A stretch of 46,274 nt of DNA from Desulfotomaculaceae bacterium (GTDB lineage Bacteria; Bacillota; Desulfotomaculia; Desulfotomaculales; Pelotomaculaceae), in the NCBI GenBank assembly GCA_028702695.1, contig JAQVOH010000008.1:1-46274 (forward strand). Direction: 5' to 3'. The notes under the pieces are model-generated. The model did no database searches and had not been told where the DNA came from. It saw only the letters and a list, made by a program, of their open reading frames with translations. Shown one piece after another: positions 1 to 7,577 of the stretch. The position numbers were made by a program, and so were the translations under genes. How positions within the stretch are numbered: the stretch's first letter is position 1; every line of letters starts with the position of its first letter.

Positions 1-1043
1 CCGCCCACCTGGGGCACAGACACATGGGACTCATCAATGAACATGATGAAGTCATCCGGAAAGTAATCCAGCAGCGTATAGGGGGGCTGACCGGGCTGCC
101 GCCCCGTAAGATGGCGGGAGTAGTTTTCAATGCCGCTGCAAAAACCCGTTTCCCGCATCATTTCCATATCGTAGTTGGTCCGCTGCTCCAGTCGCTGGGC
201 CTCTAAAAGCTTTCCTTTGGCGTTAAGTTCAGCCAGGCGCACCGCCAGTTCGGCCTCAATAGTGACCAGTGCCCTCTCCATTTCCTCCTGGGAGGTGGCA
301 TAGTGGCTGGCCGGAAAGATTGAGACGTGGCCGCGACTGCCCAGAATTTCCCCGGTCAGTACGTCAAACTCCAGCATTCTTTCCACTATATCGCCGTTAA
401 AATCCAATCTGATCGCCCTGTCAGCGTTGGAAATTGGAAAGATTTCAACCACGTCACCCCTTACCCGGAATTTACCCCTGGTAAAGTTGATGTCATTGCG
501 GTCATACTGGATGCTCACCAGCTTGCGCAGGACTGCGTCGCGGTCATAGTTCTCCCCCTGTCGCAGGGAAAGCACCAGGGTACTGTATTCTTCAGGGTCG
601 CCCAGACCGTAGATACAGGATACGCTGGCCACAATAATGACGTCCCGGCGCTCAAAGAGAGCACAGGTGGCGGAGTGGCGCAGCTTGTCGATCTCGTCGT
701 TGATAGAGGAATCCTTCTCAATATAGGTATCGGTATGGGCGATATATGCCTCCGGCTGGTAATAGTCATAATAGCTGACAAAATACTCAACCGCATTGTC
801 AGGGAAAAATTCCTTAAACTCACCGCACAGTTGGGCGGCCAGAGTTTTATTGGGCGCCAATACCAAGGCCGGCCGCTGCACGGCCTGGATGATGTTGGCA
901 ACAGTAAAGGTTTTACCCGTACCGGTAGCGCCCAAAAGCACCTGCCCCTGGTAACCTTTATTCAATCCTTCAACCAGGGCAGCGATAGCCTCAGGCTGGT
1001 CGCCCCGGGGGACGTATTCTGATTTTAATTGAAAAGATCGCAT
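1..1043 (-). CDS. uvrB: Excinuclease ABC subunit UvrB (5' part, runs off the window)
   Basis: DNA-damage verification helicase of nucleotide excision repair; it works with UvrA and UvrC in the cytoplasm. The frame opens at ATG 1043 and stays open to base 1, giving 347 codons of a protein usually about 660 residues long, so the C-terminal half is outside the window. Visible features are the N-terminal [20 protein letters not shown], a Walker A motif GATGTGKT at residues 38-45, the beta-hairpin region [11 protein letters not shown] used to clamp DNA, and DESHVSVPQ near residue 340, all typical of UvrB. The ribosome site is weak (AAAGG about 6 nt upstream). In related genomes uvrB lies downstream of the ftsEX-ctp-minJ block; here about 30 kb of other genes lies between them. 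Identity is very secure. Confidence 0.97.
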   Translation of the reverse strand, partial: MRSFQLKSEYVPRGDQPEAIAALVEGLNKGYQGQVLLGATGTGKTFTVANIIQAVQRPALVLAPNKTLAAQLCGEFKEFFPDNAVEYFVSYYDYYQPEAYIAHTDTYIEKDSSINDEIDKLRHSATCALFERRDVIIVASVSCIYGLGDPEEYSTLVLSLRQGENYDRDAVLRKLVSIQYDRNDINFTRGKFRVRGDVVEIFPISNADRAIRLDFNGDIVERMLEFDVLTGEILGSRGHVSIFPASHYATSQEEMERALVTIEAELAVRLAELNAKGKLLEAQRLEQRTNYDMEMMRETGFCSGIENYSRHLTGRQPGQPPYTLLDYFPDDFIMFIDESHVSVPQVG

Positions 1044-1328
1044 AACTTGACCTTTCTAAATAGACAGTATTACTAATAGTATATCATAAAGGCAAAGGGG
1101 CCAAAAGTATGTTTGGTCTTAACTAAGGCTTCCTGAATTTTTGATCAATACTCAGTGAAAAATCCTACGCAAATCACTTCTAAACCTTCGAATCTGTTAT
1201 TGAAAAGGCAACATTGAAAAAAGTTATTAAGAGCCTGTTGCAATGTTCAATAATTTGATACAATACAAACAGGATTTTTGCTTCAGATATGAGGAGTCTA
1301 TTTTCAAAATTCAGCGGGAGGGATGACC
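1044..1328. other. Divergent intergenic region between uvrB and the 1329 gene
   Basis: About 285 bases of AT-rich sequence that must hold the uvrB promoter (minus) and the promoter of the small plus-strand gene. On the plus strand TTGCAA at 1238-1243 and TACAAT at 1259-1264 look like -35/-10 boxes, but the 15-nt spacer is short, so this is only a weak promoter candidate. I see no RNA gene or convincing ORF here; a 70-codon minus frame overlapping the 1329 gene has no ribosome site. Confidence 0.4.
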
Positions 1329-1601
1329 ATGTCAGAGGCTCAAATGGAACCATGTGTAGATACAAAGGACTATTTATTGGAAAAAGTAACATTGGACAAT
1401 ACCCCTGATATAGGAGATAAGACCGGAGAAATATTTTTGGATCATCTGGAGCTCGCTATCACAGACTGCCGCAAGTTAATCGCCCAAGGATTCAGGCTGA
1501 CCGATTTTTGGTCAGACCCAGATGTGGGTCTGGAGTTTAAACTAATGAAAAAGAAAGCACCTGGAGATTCCTGTGCGATAGTAATGAGTAGAAGTGATTG
1601 A
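1329..1601 (+). CDS. Small hypothetical protein (90 aa)
   Basis: I do not recognise this protein. The start is taken as ATG 1329 because GGGAGGG at 1316-1322 lies 6 nt upstream; the ATG at 1323 would abut the ribosome site. The product is soluble-looking and acidic in its first half, with no signal peptide or membrane segment. It carries two cysteines, one near the start (EPCVDTKDYL) and one in AITDCRKLIAQGF, plus a basic MKKKAPGDSC stretch near the end. It is one of only two plus-strand genes in the window, stands alone, and is followed about 85 nt later by a very strong terminator hairpin, which supports it as a real transcription unit. Function unknown. Confidence 0.7.
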   Translation: MSEAQMEPCVDTKDYLLEKVTLDNTPDIGDKTGEIFLDHLELAITDCRKLIAQGFRLTDFWSDPDVGLEFKLMKKKAPGDSCAIVMSRSD

Positions 1602-1686
1602 TTAACCCGTCCTCTCACATCATCATGACCTTTCTCATTTGTCGATACCTGTTGTACGAAAATACCCCCAGTTACTAAACCAATGA

Positions 1687-1724
1687 GCCCTTGTTCTCGC
1701 CAAAAGGCGAGAACAAGGGCTTTT
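1687..1724 (+). terminator. Strong Rho-independent terminator
   Basis: A perfect 15-bp stem (1687-1701 with 1706-1720, arms reading GCCCTTGTTCTCGCC and its complement) closes an AAAA loop and is followed by TTTTATTT. It ends the plus-strand 1329 unit. Lying between two convergent genes, it may also stop transcription coming out of the minus-strand transporter gene, although on that strand the T run is poor. Confidence 0.9.
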
Positions 1725-1788
1725 ATTTACAGGTAAGCTTCTAATATCTATCCGTTAAAAGTGTGGGTAGAAGGCTTGACTTAGCTTT

Positions 1789-3159
1789 TTAAGTCTTATC
1801 CGCTTTCCCTTGAATTATTTTCAAAAGCAGATACAGGACCACGGCTGTAAACAGACTACCGGCGATAGCGGCTAGGCGGTTATTGTACCAAAGCAGCAAA
1901 TAGCCCGTGGATATTACAATGGACAGCAGCATCAGCGGAAAGGCTATTTTCATAAAACCCAAAAAACTGATACGATGTCCCTTTCTCTCAGCAATACCAA
2001 CTACTATTAAGTTGGCAGAGGCCCCCACAATCGTTCCGTTCCCCCCCAGGCAGGCCCCCAGGGCAAGCGACCACCACAGGAAGTTGATGTCGGTGATGCC
2101 ACCCAGGCGGCTCATTTCTTGCAATAAAGGAATCATTGTGGCCACAAAGGGAATATTGTCCACAAAGGATGACGCTATGGCGGAAAGCCAGAGAACCAAT
2201 ATACCAGTGGGCAACAGGCTTCCGCCGGTGATATCCAGGGCCCATTTGGCCATCGCCTGGATAATCCCCACCTCTTCCAGTGCCCCTACCACAACAAACA
2301 AGCCGATAAAGAAGAATATTACCGGCCACTCCACAGCCTGCAGAGCATGCTCAGGGTCTTCCTGTGACAGCAAAAGCAACAGGCTGGCGCCGAATAGGGC
2401 GACCACAGCGGATTCCAGGTTGAGAAACTGATGCAGTACGAAGCCCAGGATGGTCAAGGTAAGCACCAGCAGACATTTTCGCAATAACACCGGATCCTTG
2501 ATTTCATCCTGCTCATCCAGTTCCATTAATTTGGTCTTTAAATCTGGCCGTACTGTAAGTTGCCGGCCATAAATCAAGCGAATAATAAAGAAGGTGATTA
2601 TGTAGATTACTACTACTACTGGCGCGAGATTGATCACAAAATCCATGAAGCCAAGCTGTGTGGCGCTACCAATCATAATGTTCGGAGGGTCACCAATTAA
2701 AGTAGCTGTACCACCGATGTTGGACGCAATAATCTCTGAAATCAAGAATGGCAGAGGACTGATTTCCAGCATGCCTGCAATGACCAGTGTTACCGGTGCA
2801 ATCAACAATACCGTGGTAACATTATCCAGCAAGGCCGATAAAATGGCGGTAATCAAGGCTAAGGCTGCAATCAACCTCACAGGTTCACCCCCCGCCACTT
2901 TAGCGGCCTTAATGGATAGGAATTCAAAAACACCAGTGGTCCTGGTGATGCCGACGATAAGCATCATCCCCACCAGCAGCCCAATGGTGTTGAAATCGAC
3001 GGCATGCACCGCTGCTTCCAGGTTAATTACCCCCAACAGCAACAGCAGTCCTGCCCCGATGAAGGCCGCCACCATGCGGTGGATTTTTTCGGATACGATT
3101 ACAACATAAGTGACAATAAATACTACGGCGGCAACTATTACCTGATATTGTTCAGACAC
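1789..3159 (-). CDS. ArsB/NhaD superfamily ion transporter (456 aa)
   Basis: Polytopic inner-membrane transporter of the ion-transporter (IT) superfamily (arsenite permease ArsB, NhaD, P-protein group). About eleven hydrophobic segments are visible. Family hallmarks are the paired repeats ALLDNVTTVLL and SSFVDNIPFVATMIPLL and the glycine-rich loops NIGGTATLIGDPPNIM and CLGGNGTIVGASANL, which form the two inverted substrate-binding halves. Length fits the single-chain P-protein-like branch. No arsR, arsA or arsC is nearby, so arsenite export is not indicated; a sodium/proton or dicarboxylate-type role is equally possible. Start is GTG 3159 behind GAGGAGGGG. A palindrome at 3217-3239, about 60 bp upstream of the start, may be its operator. 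Confidence 0.88.
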   Translation of the reverse strand: MSEQYQVIVAAVVFIVTYVVIVSEKIHRMVAAFIGAGLLLLLGVINLEAAVHAVDFNTIGLLVGMMLIVGITRTTGVFEFLSIKAAKVAGGEPVRLIAALALITAILSALLDNVTTVLLIAPVTLVIAGMLEISPLPFLISEIIASNIGGTATLIGDPPNIMIGSATQLGFMDFVINLAPVVVVIYIITFFIIRLIYGRQLTVRPDLKTKLMELDEQDEIKDPVLLRKCLLVLTLTILGFVLHQFLNLESAVVALFGASLLLLLSQEDPEHALQAVEWPVIFFFIGLFVVVGALEEVGIIQAMAKWALDITGGSLLPTGILVLWLSAIASSFVDNIPFVATMIPLLQEMSRLGGITDINFLWWSLALGACLGGNGTIVGASANLIVVGIAERKGHRISFLGFMKIAFPLMLLSIVISTGYLLLWYNNRLAAIAGSLFTAVVLYLLLKIIQGKADKT

Positions 3160-3216
3160 TAAGTTCCCCTCCTCAAGTTAGTTTGTCACTTATAAATAGG
3201 GAATAAACCCAAAGGT

Positions 3217-3239
3217 GGTATAGTTCATAAAACTATACC
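3217..3239 (-). promoter_or_regulatory. Palindromic operator candidate upstream of the transporter gene
   Basis: Perfect 9-bp inverted repeat GGTATAGTT / AACTATACC separated by five bases, 58-80 bp upstream of the GTG start of the transporter gene. Size, symmetry and position fit a dimeric repressor site. No regulator gene is adjacent, so the binding protein is unknown. It could also be a short RNA hairpin, but it is AT-rich and lacks a T run. Confidence 0.45.
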
Positions 3240-3437
3240 CGCCCCAGTAAAGTCCAATTTGTATGGCACCTGAACTCCTGTCACTGCTCCGGTATTACAC
3301 CCAAGTTTTCAACCTCGGATAGTCTGGGGGTGCCCAAGTATCAAGCCATTTTATGTTGAGACAGCTGGCTCCCTGGGCTTTTTCACACGCAGGCCGCTTA
3401 CCGTTATATGGTCTTGTGTGGAAAATGAGGTAAGCTT

Positions 3438-4925
3438 TCAACTTTCTCCATCGCTGCTCCCTCCACTTTGGCCGCCTTCCTGGCCACCTGTTCCGTCTAC
3501 GGTTTCAATTTTCTTAATTTCTCCAGTAATCTGCATCTCAACTGTCTTTCCATCCTGTGTGGTTACCCGCAGGGTTGTTTTGCGTTTGCTTTGTCCCTGC
3601 TGCCCTTGCTGTTGTCCTTGTTGCCCTTGTTGCTGTTCCTGCTGCTGCCCTTGCTGTTGTCCTTGTTGCCCTTGTTGCTGTTCCTGCTGCTGTCCTTGTT
3701 GCTGACCACCTTGCTGTCCCTGCTGTTCTTCCTGTCCTGTCAGTTTGCCCCAGCGCTGCTCCAGTAGGTATGACTCTTCCTTTGTCACCAAACGCACCGG
3801 TGTAATCTTGGCAGGCACGTCAAAGTCCCCGTTTTTAACCTGTTTTTCATACTGCCAGTGCCCGGTGGTGGCCAAGCCTACCGCGGCGTCGAAAGCATGC
3901 TGGGCCATAACCTCGGGCATGAGATCAACCTCTGCGTTGTGGTCACCCGCCACCAGCGCGCGTGAAGCCTGTTGGTCGGCGCCCACACCCACGGTAATTA
4001 CTCGCTGGCTCAAACCTCTGTTTTTCAACATTTCAGCAGTCGCGGCAGCCATCCTGCCGTCGGTGGCCACTACAGCGTCAATTTGGTTGTTGCTGCTGAC
4101 CAGCGCCTGGTCAAGGGTTGCCGTTGCAAGCTGCGGATCGCCACCGTCGTGGTTTTTAGCCTGGATCACCTTTACCTGCGCCTGGTTTTTAAGGTTATCC
4201 AGTACGGAGGAGGCAATTTCCTTTGATGTCTGGTCGTTTTTATCACCCATGAGCAAGACTGTATTCATCGGTGTGGATTTACCCTGAGCCGCTGCTAAGA
4301 GGTAGCGTGCTTCCAGTTCCCCGGCCCTGGCGTGGTCCGACGCAATGTAACCATCTACTGGAGCATTTGCGGGGAGTGTCTCAAATGCAATCACCTTGAT
4401 ATTGGACTGGGCCAGCTTGCGTACAAGATTGGGGGCTGTCGTCGGGTCAACCGCCTGGAGGATGACCGCTTTAATATTCTGGCCGGCCAGCTGGTCCAGG
4501 TCCTTTTCTTGCTTAATGGGGTCATTCCCGGCATCCAACCAGGTGATGTTTATCTTTTGCTGACCACCCTGTTGTTGTCCTTGCTGGTCACCCCCACTTT
4601 GGGCCTGGACCGGTACTACGGCCTGACCACCCTGGCTGCTTTGTTGGCTCTGCTGGCCACTCTGCTGTCCGTTTTGCCCGCTTTCTTGTCCGTTTTGCCC
4701 CGTACGCCCGTTCATGGTCTTCTTTATAATCTGGTTGCCGTCCCTCTCCATGCTGGCCAGGCTAACCGCAATTTTTATCTCCTGGCCACCGCCGTTACTG
4801 ACCGGCTTTCTCTGCGGTTCCTTTTTACCGCACGCATGAAGAAAAGGGATGATGGTCATGATAAACAGGATTATGATTAATTTTCCTCTCCCGCTACTGC
4901 TTTCTAAATTATTCAAACCAATCAC
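3438..4925 (-). CDS. Lipoprotein, periplasmic sugar-binding type 1 fold with Gln/Gly-rich insertions (495 aa)
   Basis: Surface lipoprotein: basic N-terminus, hydrophobic stretch, and lipobox LHAC about residue 32. The folded part resembles Peripla_BP_4 sugar/autoinducer-binding proteins (IKIAVSLASMER, then TWLDAGNDPIKQEKDLDQL, AVILQAVDPT, AVVATDGRMAAATAEML, VGVGADQQAS). Two low-complexity regions break it. A stretch of about 55 residues rich in Gln, Gly and Ser sits inside the first helix of the fold. A QQG/QQE repeat region lies near residues 395-440 and is followed by a short basic beta-rich tail and a Gly/Ser/Glu end. No permease or ATPase is adjacent, so it is an orphan binding protein, possibly for sensing or adhesion. 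GTG start at 4925; a degenerate copy lies at 29940-30244. Confidence 0.8.
   Translation of the reverse strand: MIGLNNLESSSGRGKLIIILFIMTIIPFLHACGKKEPQRKPVSNGGGQEIKIAVSLASMERDGNQIIKKTMNGRTGQNGQESGQNGQQSGQQSQQSSQGGQAVVPVQAQSGGDQQGQQQGGQQKINITWLDAGNDPIKQEKDLDQLAGQNIKAVILQAVDPTTAPNLVRKLAQSNIKVIAFETLPANAPVDGYIASDHARAGELEARYLLAAAQGKSTPMNTVLLMGDKNDQTSKEIASSVLDNLKNQAQVKVIQAKNHDGGDPQLATATLDQALVSSNNQIDAVVATDGRMAAATAEMLKNRGLSQRVITVGVGADQQASRALVAGDHNAEVDLMPEVMAQHAFDAAVGLATTGHWQYEKQVKNGDFDVPAKITPVRLVTKEESYLLEQRWGKLTGQEEQQGQQGGQQQGQQQEQQQGQQGQQQGQQQEQQQGQQGQQQGQQGQSKRKTTLRVTTQDGKTVEMQITGEIKKIETVDGTGGQEGGQSGGSSDGES
3603..3692 (-). repeat. Perfect 45-bp tandem duplication in the Gln-rich coding region
   Basis: Bases 3603-3647 and 3648-3692 are identical 45-mers, followed by a partial third unit. 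Each encodes 15 residues of Gln with Gly and Glu and preserves the frame of the lipoprotein gene. Perfect identity points to a recent slippage or unequal-crossover event and suggests that copy number varies between strains. Confidence 0.9.
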
Positions 4926-5101
4926 CCCATTGTTTTTCTTGCTGATATTATGCTTAAAATGATGTCTAAATATTGAACGAATGGTCGGAAGAAATATTTG
5001 GGAATTATTATAGAAACCCTTCTATTCCCACCAAGTAAAAAATACAAAAGGAAGAACGGGGACGGTTCTTGAAGGGGCCAATCGGAAGTTTTGCGCGTGA
5101 A

Positions 5102-5142
5102 AAAGGCTCAGCTGGCGGGTATTAACTGCCAGTTGAGCCTTT
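5102..5142. terminator. Hairpin, terminator-like
   Basis: A 15-bp stem (5102-5116 with 5128-5142, one G-T wobble) closes an 11-nt loop, with runs of A before and T after, so it could terminate in either direction. It lies upstream of the lipoprotein promoter region, where it would shield that gene from read-through of the SLH gene at 5524. Confidence 0.55.
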
Positions 5143-5413
5143 ACAATCTTTACGAACAAAACCAATGTGCAAAATTTTTGATTGACCCAGAAGAATGAAG
5201 TCGCGCCTACTGTAGGCTATGGGGATTCAATATCTTTGTTTTGGCTTTTGACATTTTAGCTTTTCCTGTATCTAACATATATTTTGCCTATCGTGTATAT
5301 TTTATCATCCATTGTGCTTTTTTCATAAATTTTCGACATTGGCCACTACTTATTCCTTTTTTCTTCTGACTTACCCCCCTTTCCTTCGAGTCTCATAATT
5401 AAAGATATTAAAG

Positions 5414-5439
5414 TCCCCACCTTGTCTGCAAGTTGGGGA
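5414..5439. terminator. Hairpin of uncertain role
   Basis: TCCCCA (5414-5419) pairs with TGGGGA (5434-5439), and an inner CTTG/CAAG closes a TCTG loop. A TTATTTT run follows on the plus strand. No plus-strand gene ends just before it, so it may be a second-line stop or a relic. Confidence 0.4.
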
Positions 5440-5469
5440 TTATTTTCGCTTAGTATCAGCCGGTCAAAG

Positions 5470-5493
5470 GAAAAAGCAGCCTTATACGGCTGC
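5470..5493 (-). terminator. Rho-independent terminator of the 5524 SLH gene
   Basis: GCAGCC (5476-5481) pairs with GGCTGC (5488-5493) around a 6-nt loop. On the minus strand the stem is followed by TTTTT. It lies about 30 bases past the stop of the SLH protein gene. Confidence 0.75.
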
Positions 5494-5523
5494 TCATGAA
5501 ATAATATGCCACCACACATTATA

Positions 5524-7311
5524 TTAAATCATATCCGTAAGTCGCTTAAGCACCGCAGCGGCTTCCCCCCTGGTCGAAAATGCAGCAGGAGCCAGTTCAC
5601 CATCATCTTTCCCATTGATTAAACCAGCTTTTATTGCGGGAGCAATTTCGCCGCTAGCCCATTCAGGAACTTCTGTGCCGTCCACGAATTTGGCCAGCAG
5701 TTCTGAGTCATCAACAGAATTCTCCCCGGCTCCTGCATATTTTAAAGCACGCCCTATAATAACCGCCATTTCCAATCTGTTAATCTGGTGGTCAGGATTA
5801 AACCTGTTTCCTTCGTCCCCCTTAATTATTCCGGCTTTAACTGCAGCTGTTACTTCATTGACAAACCAGGCGCTCTGGTCCACATCCGTAAAGGCATCAC
5901 CTGATTCCGGCAGCTTCATTCTTAGCGCACGTACTATCATTGCCGTGAACTGTGCCCTGGATACTAGTTCGTCAGGCGCAAAGTTCGAATTATCCATCCC
6001 TTTTACAATGTGACGCGCTGCCGCAACCTCTACTTCCGCCCTGGACCAATGGCTGGAAAGATCAACAAAAACCGGGCTATACGCCAGTAAGATATAATTA
6101 CCGGAACTGCCAACTGTTGTGCTGAATGTATTCGTGGTGGAATCAAATTTTCCACCCTGGTAAATAAGCTCATTATTATTAGTGTTGTAGAGGTACAGAC
6201 CCAGTTTATTGGTATCTATTTCGCTAATTTTTAAATCCTTAAGAGACAGCTCCAGCCTAAACGGCTTTTCAAAGGCATCAAGCAGGGGGCCGCGTCCTTT
6301 ATCTTGATAAACTGATAATGAGATTACCAGCCCTGCATCGCTGTAATTGTTGCCTAACTTTTCAATAGTATTGGGCTCGGCTTTAATATCGCTGTCAAGC
6401 TTAATCAGGTACTTATCGCCTTCCTTCAGGGGTGCAAAGGCTGCAGGAACGGTAATTTTTATACCCTTATCAGACGCTTCTATAATTTCTTCTGTGACGC
6501 CGTCAACTTCCTTAGCCCATGAGCTCCCTTGCTGGGAAACTGACGGAGCAGCTTCAGCACCACCGGTGCCCCCGCCTCCGCCGGAAGTGTTATTTTGACC
6601 ATCATCTTGCTTGACTATAGGTAAGTAATTTCCGGAAACAATATTGGCCAAAGGTTTAAATCTGGATGGTAATTTTAAGGATGTAAGCAATTCCACGTCT
6701 TCTTCCGATAAATCTGCCATTAGGCCATTAAATAATTCTTCATATGCACTCTTTTGAATTATATTAATCGTGTTAATAACTATTCTTCTCTCAAAGTTAC
6801 TGGAGTTGAGATTGCCATCTGCAGCCATTTTGTTGTCAAGTTCAACTAAAAAATCAAATATAACTGTGTCATCGACACCTTTTTGCTCCAAGCCACCCTG
6901 CCCATCCTCACCGTACATAAACACGTCGTAGTTATCCCTGATGGAATCCAAGTCGCCGGCAAGAGTATCCTTGTCTTTTTTAGCCAGGAAACGCAGGCAA
7001 GTCTTCGCACTGGCGATATAGAAATTATCCAGAATAGGCTCTAAGACATTTTCAAGACCGGCATTTTCCATATTCACCCTTAATGCTTTCATGGAAGCAG
7101 CCTCTACAAGCTCATCCCTGTTATTATAAAGCTCTACCAAATCATCCTCTGATATGGACCCGGAAATGCTACTCATAATATCTATAGCATCGTCCATTGT
7201 GGCAACAGTAGATGCCCCTGCAGCCGGTATAAAAGCACCGCATGCAATACTAAGCATGAGACTGAGAAACGCAACCAGGAATGTCGTTTTTGACTTTTTT
7301 CCATGGAACAC
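5524..7311 (-). CDS. SLH-anchored secreted protein (595 aa)
   Basis: Exported surface protein. Residues 1-33 form a signal peptide ending near AGAS. Residues 35-225 are a mostly helical region I do not recognise. A Gly-rich linker (SGGGGGTGG) leads into a beta-rich region of about 150 residues. Three SLH repeats fill roughly 410-595 (FVDLSSHWSRAEVEVAA, FTDVDQSAWFVNEVTAAV, VPEWASGEIAPAIKAG). SLH repeats bind pyruvylated secondary cell-wall polymer, so this protein sits on the cell wall. It has no cohesin or dockerin of its own, unlike the other cluster members. Start is GTG 7311 behind AAAGGGGTGG. It is the most downstream gene of the cluster and has its own terminator at 5470. Confidence 0.88.
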   Translation of the reverse strand: MFHGKKSKTTFLVAFLSLMLSIACGAFIPAAGASTVATMDDAIDIMSSISGSISEDDLVELYNNRDELVEAASMKALRVNMENAGLENVLEPILDNFYIASAKTCLRFLAKKDKDTLAGDLDSIRDNYDVFMYGEDGQGGLEQKGVDDTVIFDFLVELDNKMAADGNLNSSNFERRIVINTINIIQKSAYEELFNGLMADLSEEDVELLTSLKLPSRFKPLANIVSGNYLPIVKQDDGQNNTSGGGGGTGGAEAAPSVSQQGSSWAKEVDGVTEEIIEASDKGIKITVPAAFAPLKEGDKYLIKLDSDIKAEPNTIEKLGNNYSDAGLVISLSVYQDKGRGPLLDAFEKPFRLELSLKDLKISEIDTNKLGLYLYNTNNNELIYQGGKFDSTTNTFSTTVGSSGNYILLAYSPVFVDLSSHWSRAEVEVAAARHIVKGMDNSNFAPDELVSRAQFTAMIVRALRMKLPESGDAFTDVDQSAWFVNEVTAAVKAGIIKGDEGNRFNPDHQINRLEMAVIIGRALKYAGAGENSVDDSELLAKFVDGTEVPEWASGEIAPAIKAGLINGKDDGELAPAAFSTRGEAAAVLKRLTDMI

Positions 7312-7508
7312 TAAACCACCACCCCTTTAACAATTTTAAACCAAAATTCTACATAATTAGGGAAAACCCTTCTATTTATCAATTATTTTTATCTAGCAAC
7401 TTTCATGAAATAATCTATTAGGACTTATAAGAGATGCATTGAAAATGTACAAGAAAAATAGGATTGGCATTTACCTCCATGAATTAATTATGATATTGCA
7501 ATATATGT

Positions 7509-7543
7509 AAAAGGGTTGGGAGCTCTTCGCTCCCAACCCTTTT
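7509..7543 (-). terminator. Bidirectional Rho-independent terminator
   Basis: Perfect 15-bp stem AAAAGGGTTGGGAGC (7509-7523) with its complement (7529-7543) around a TCTTC loop. Runs of A and T are present on both sides, so it works in both directions. It ends the 7578 gene and isolates the SLH gene at 5524, which therefore probably has its own promoter between 7312 and 7508. Confidence 0.92.
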
Positions 7544-7577
7544 TGTCTACAGGCCCCTTTATGGCCGCCTTTTTTTT

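Larger units (their letters stand above)
4926..5523. other. Intergenic region with several hairpins, no gene seen
   Basis: About 600 bases without a credible coding frame. Bases 4926-5050 are the leader of the lipoprotein gene and are repeated, slightly diverged, at 30245-30375. Bases 5056-5072 contain GGGGACGGTTCTT, a sequence type often seen in dispersed repeats. Three hairpins follow: 5102-5142, 5414-5439 and 5476-5493 (the last is entered separately as a terminator). The middle part (5150-5400) is AT-rich and featureless. Confidence 0.6.

Noticed and set aside
1180-1392. 70-codon minus-strand frame over the uvrB leader
   Set aside because: Overlaps the better supported plus-strand gene at 1329 and has no ribosome site.
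1789-3159. Arsenite efflux pump as a firm call
   Set aside because: The fold fits ArsB, but no arsenic-resistance partner gene is nearby and the P-protein/NhaD branch fits as well.
3603-3692. Tandem repeat considered as a CRISPR array
   Set aside because: Units are directly adjacent with no unique spacers and lie in frame within a gene; no cas genes are present.
3418-4880. Long plus-strand frames opposite the glutamine-rich lipoprotein
   Set aside because: They are shadows of the repetitive coding sequence; the Leu/Cys/Pro-rich products are reverse readings of Gln codons.
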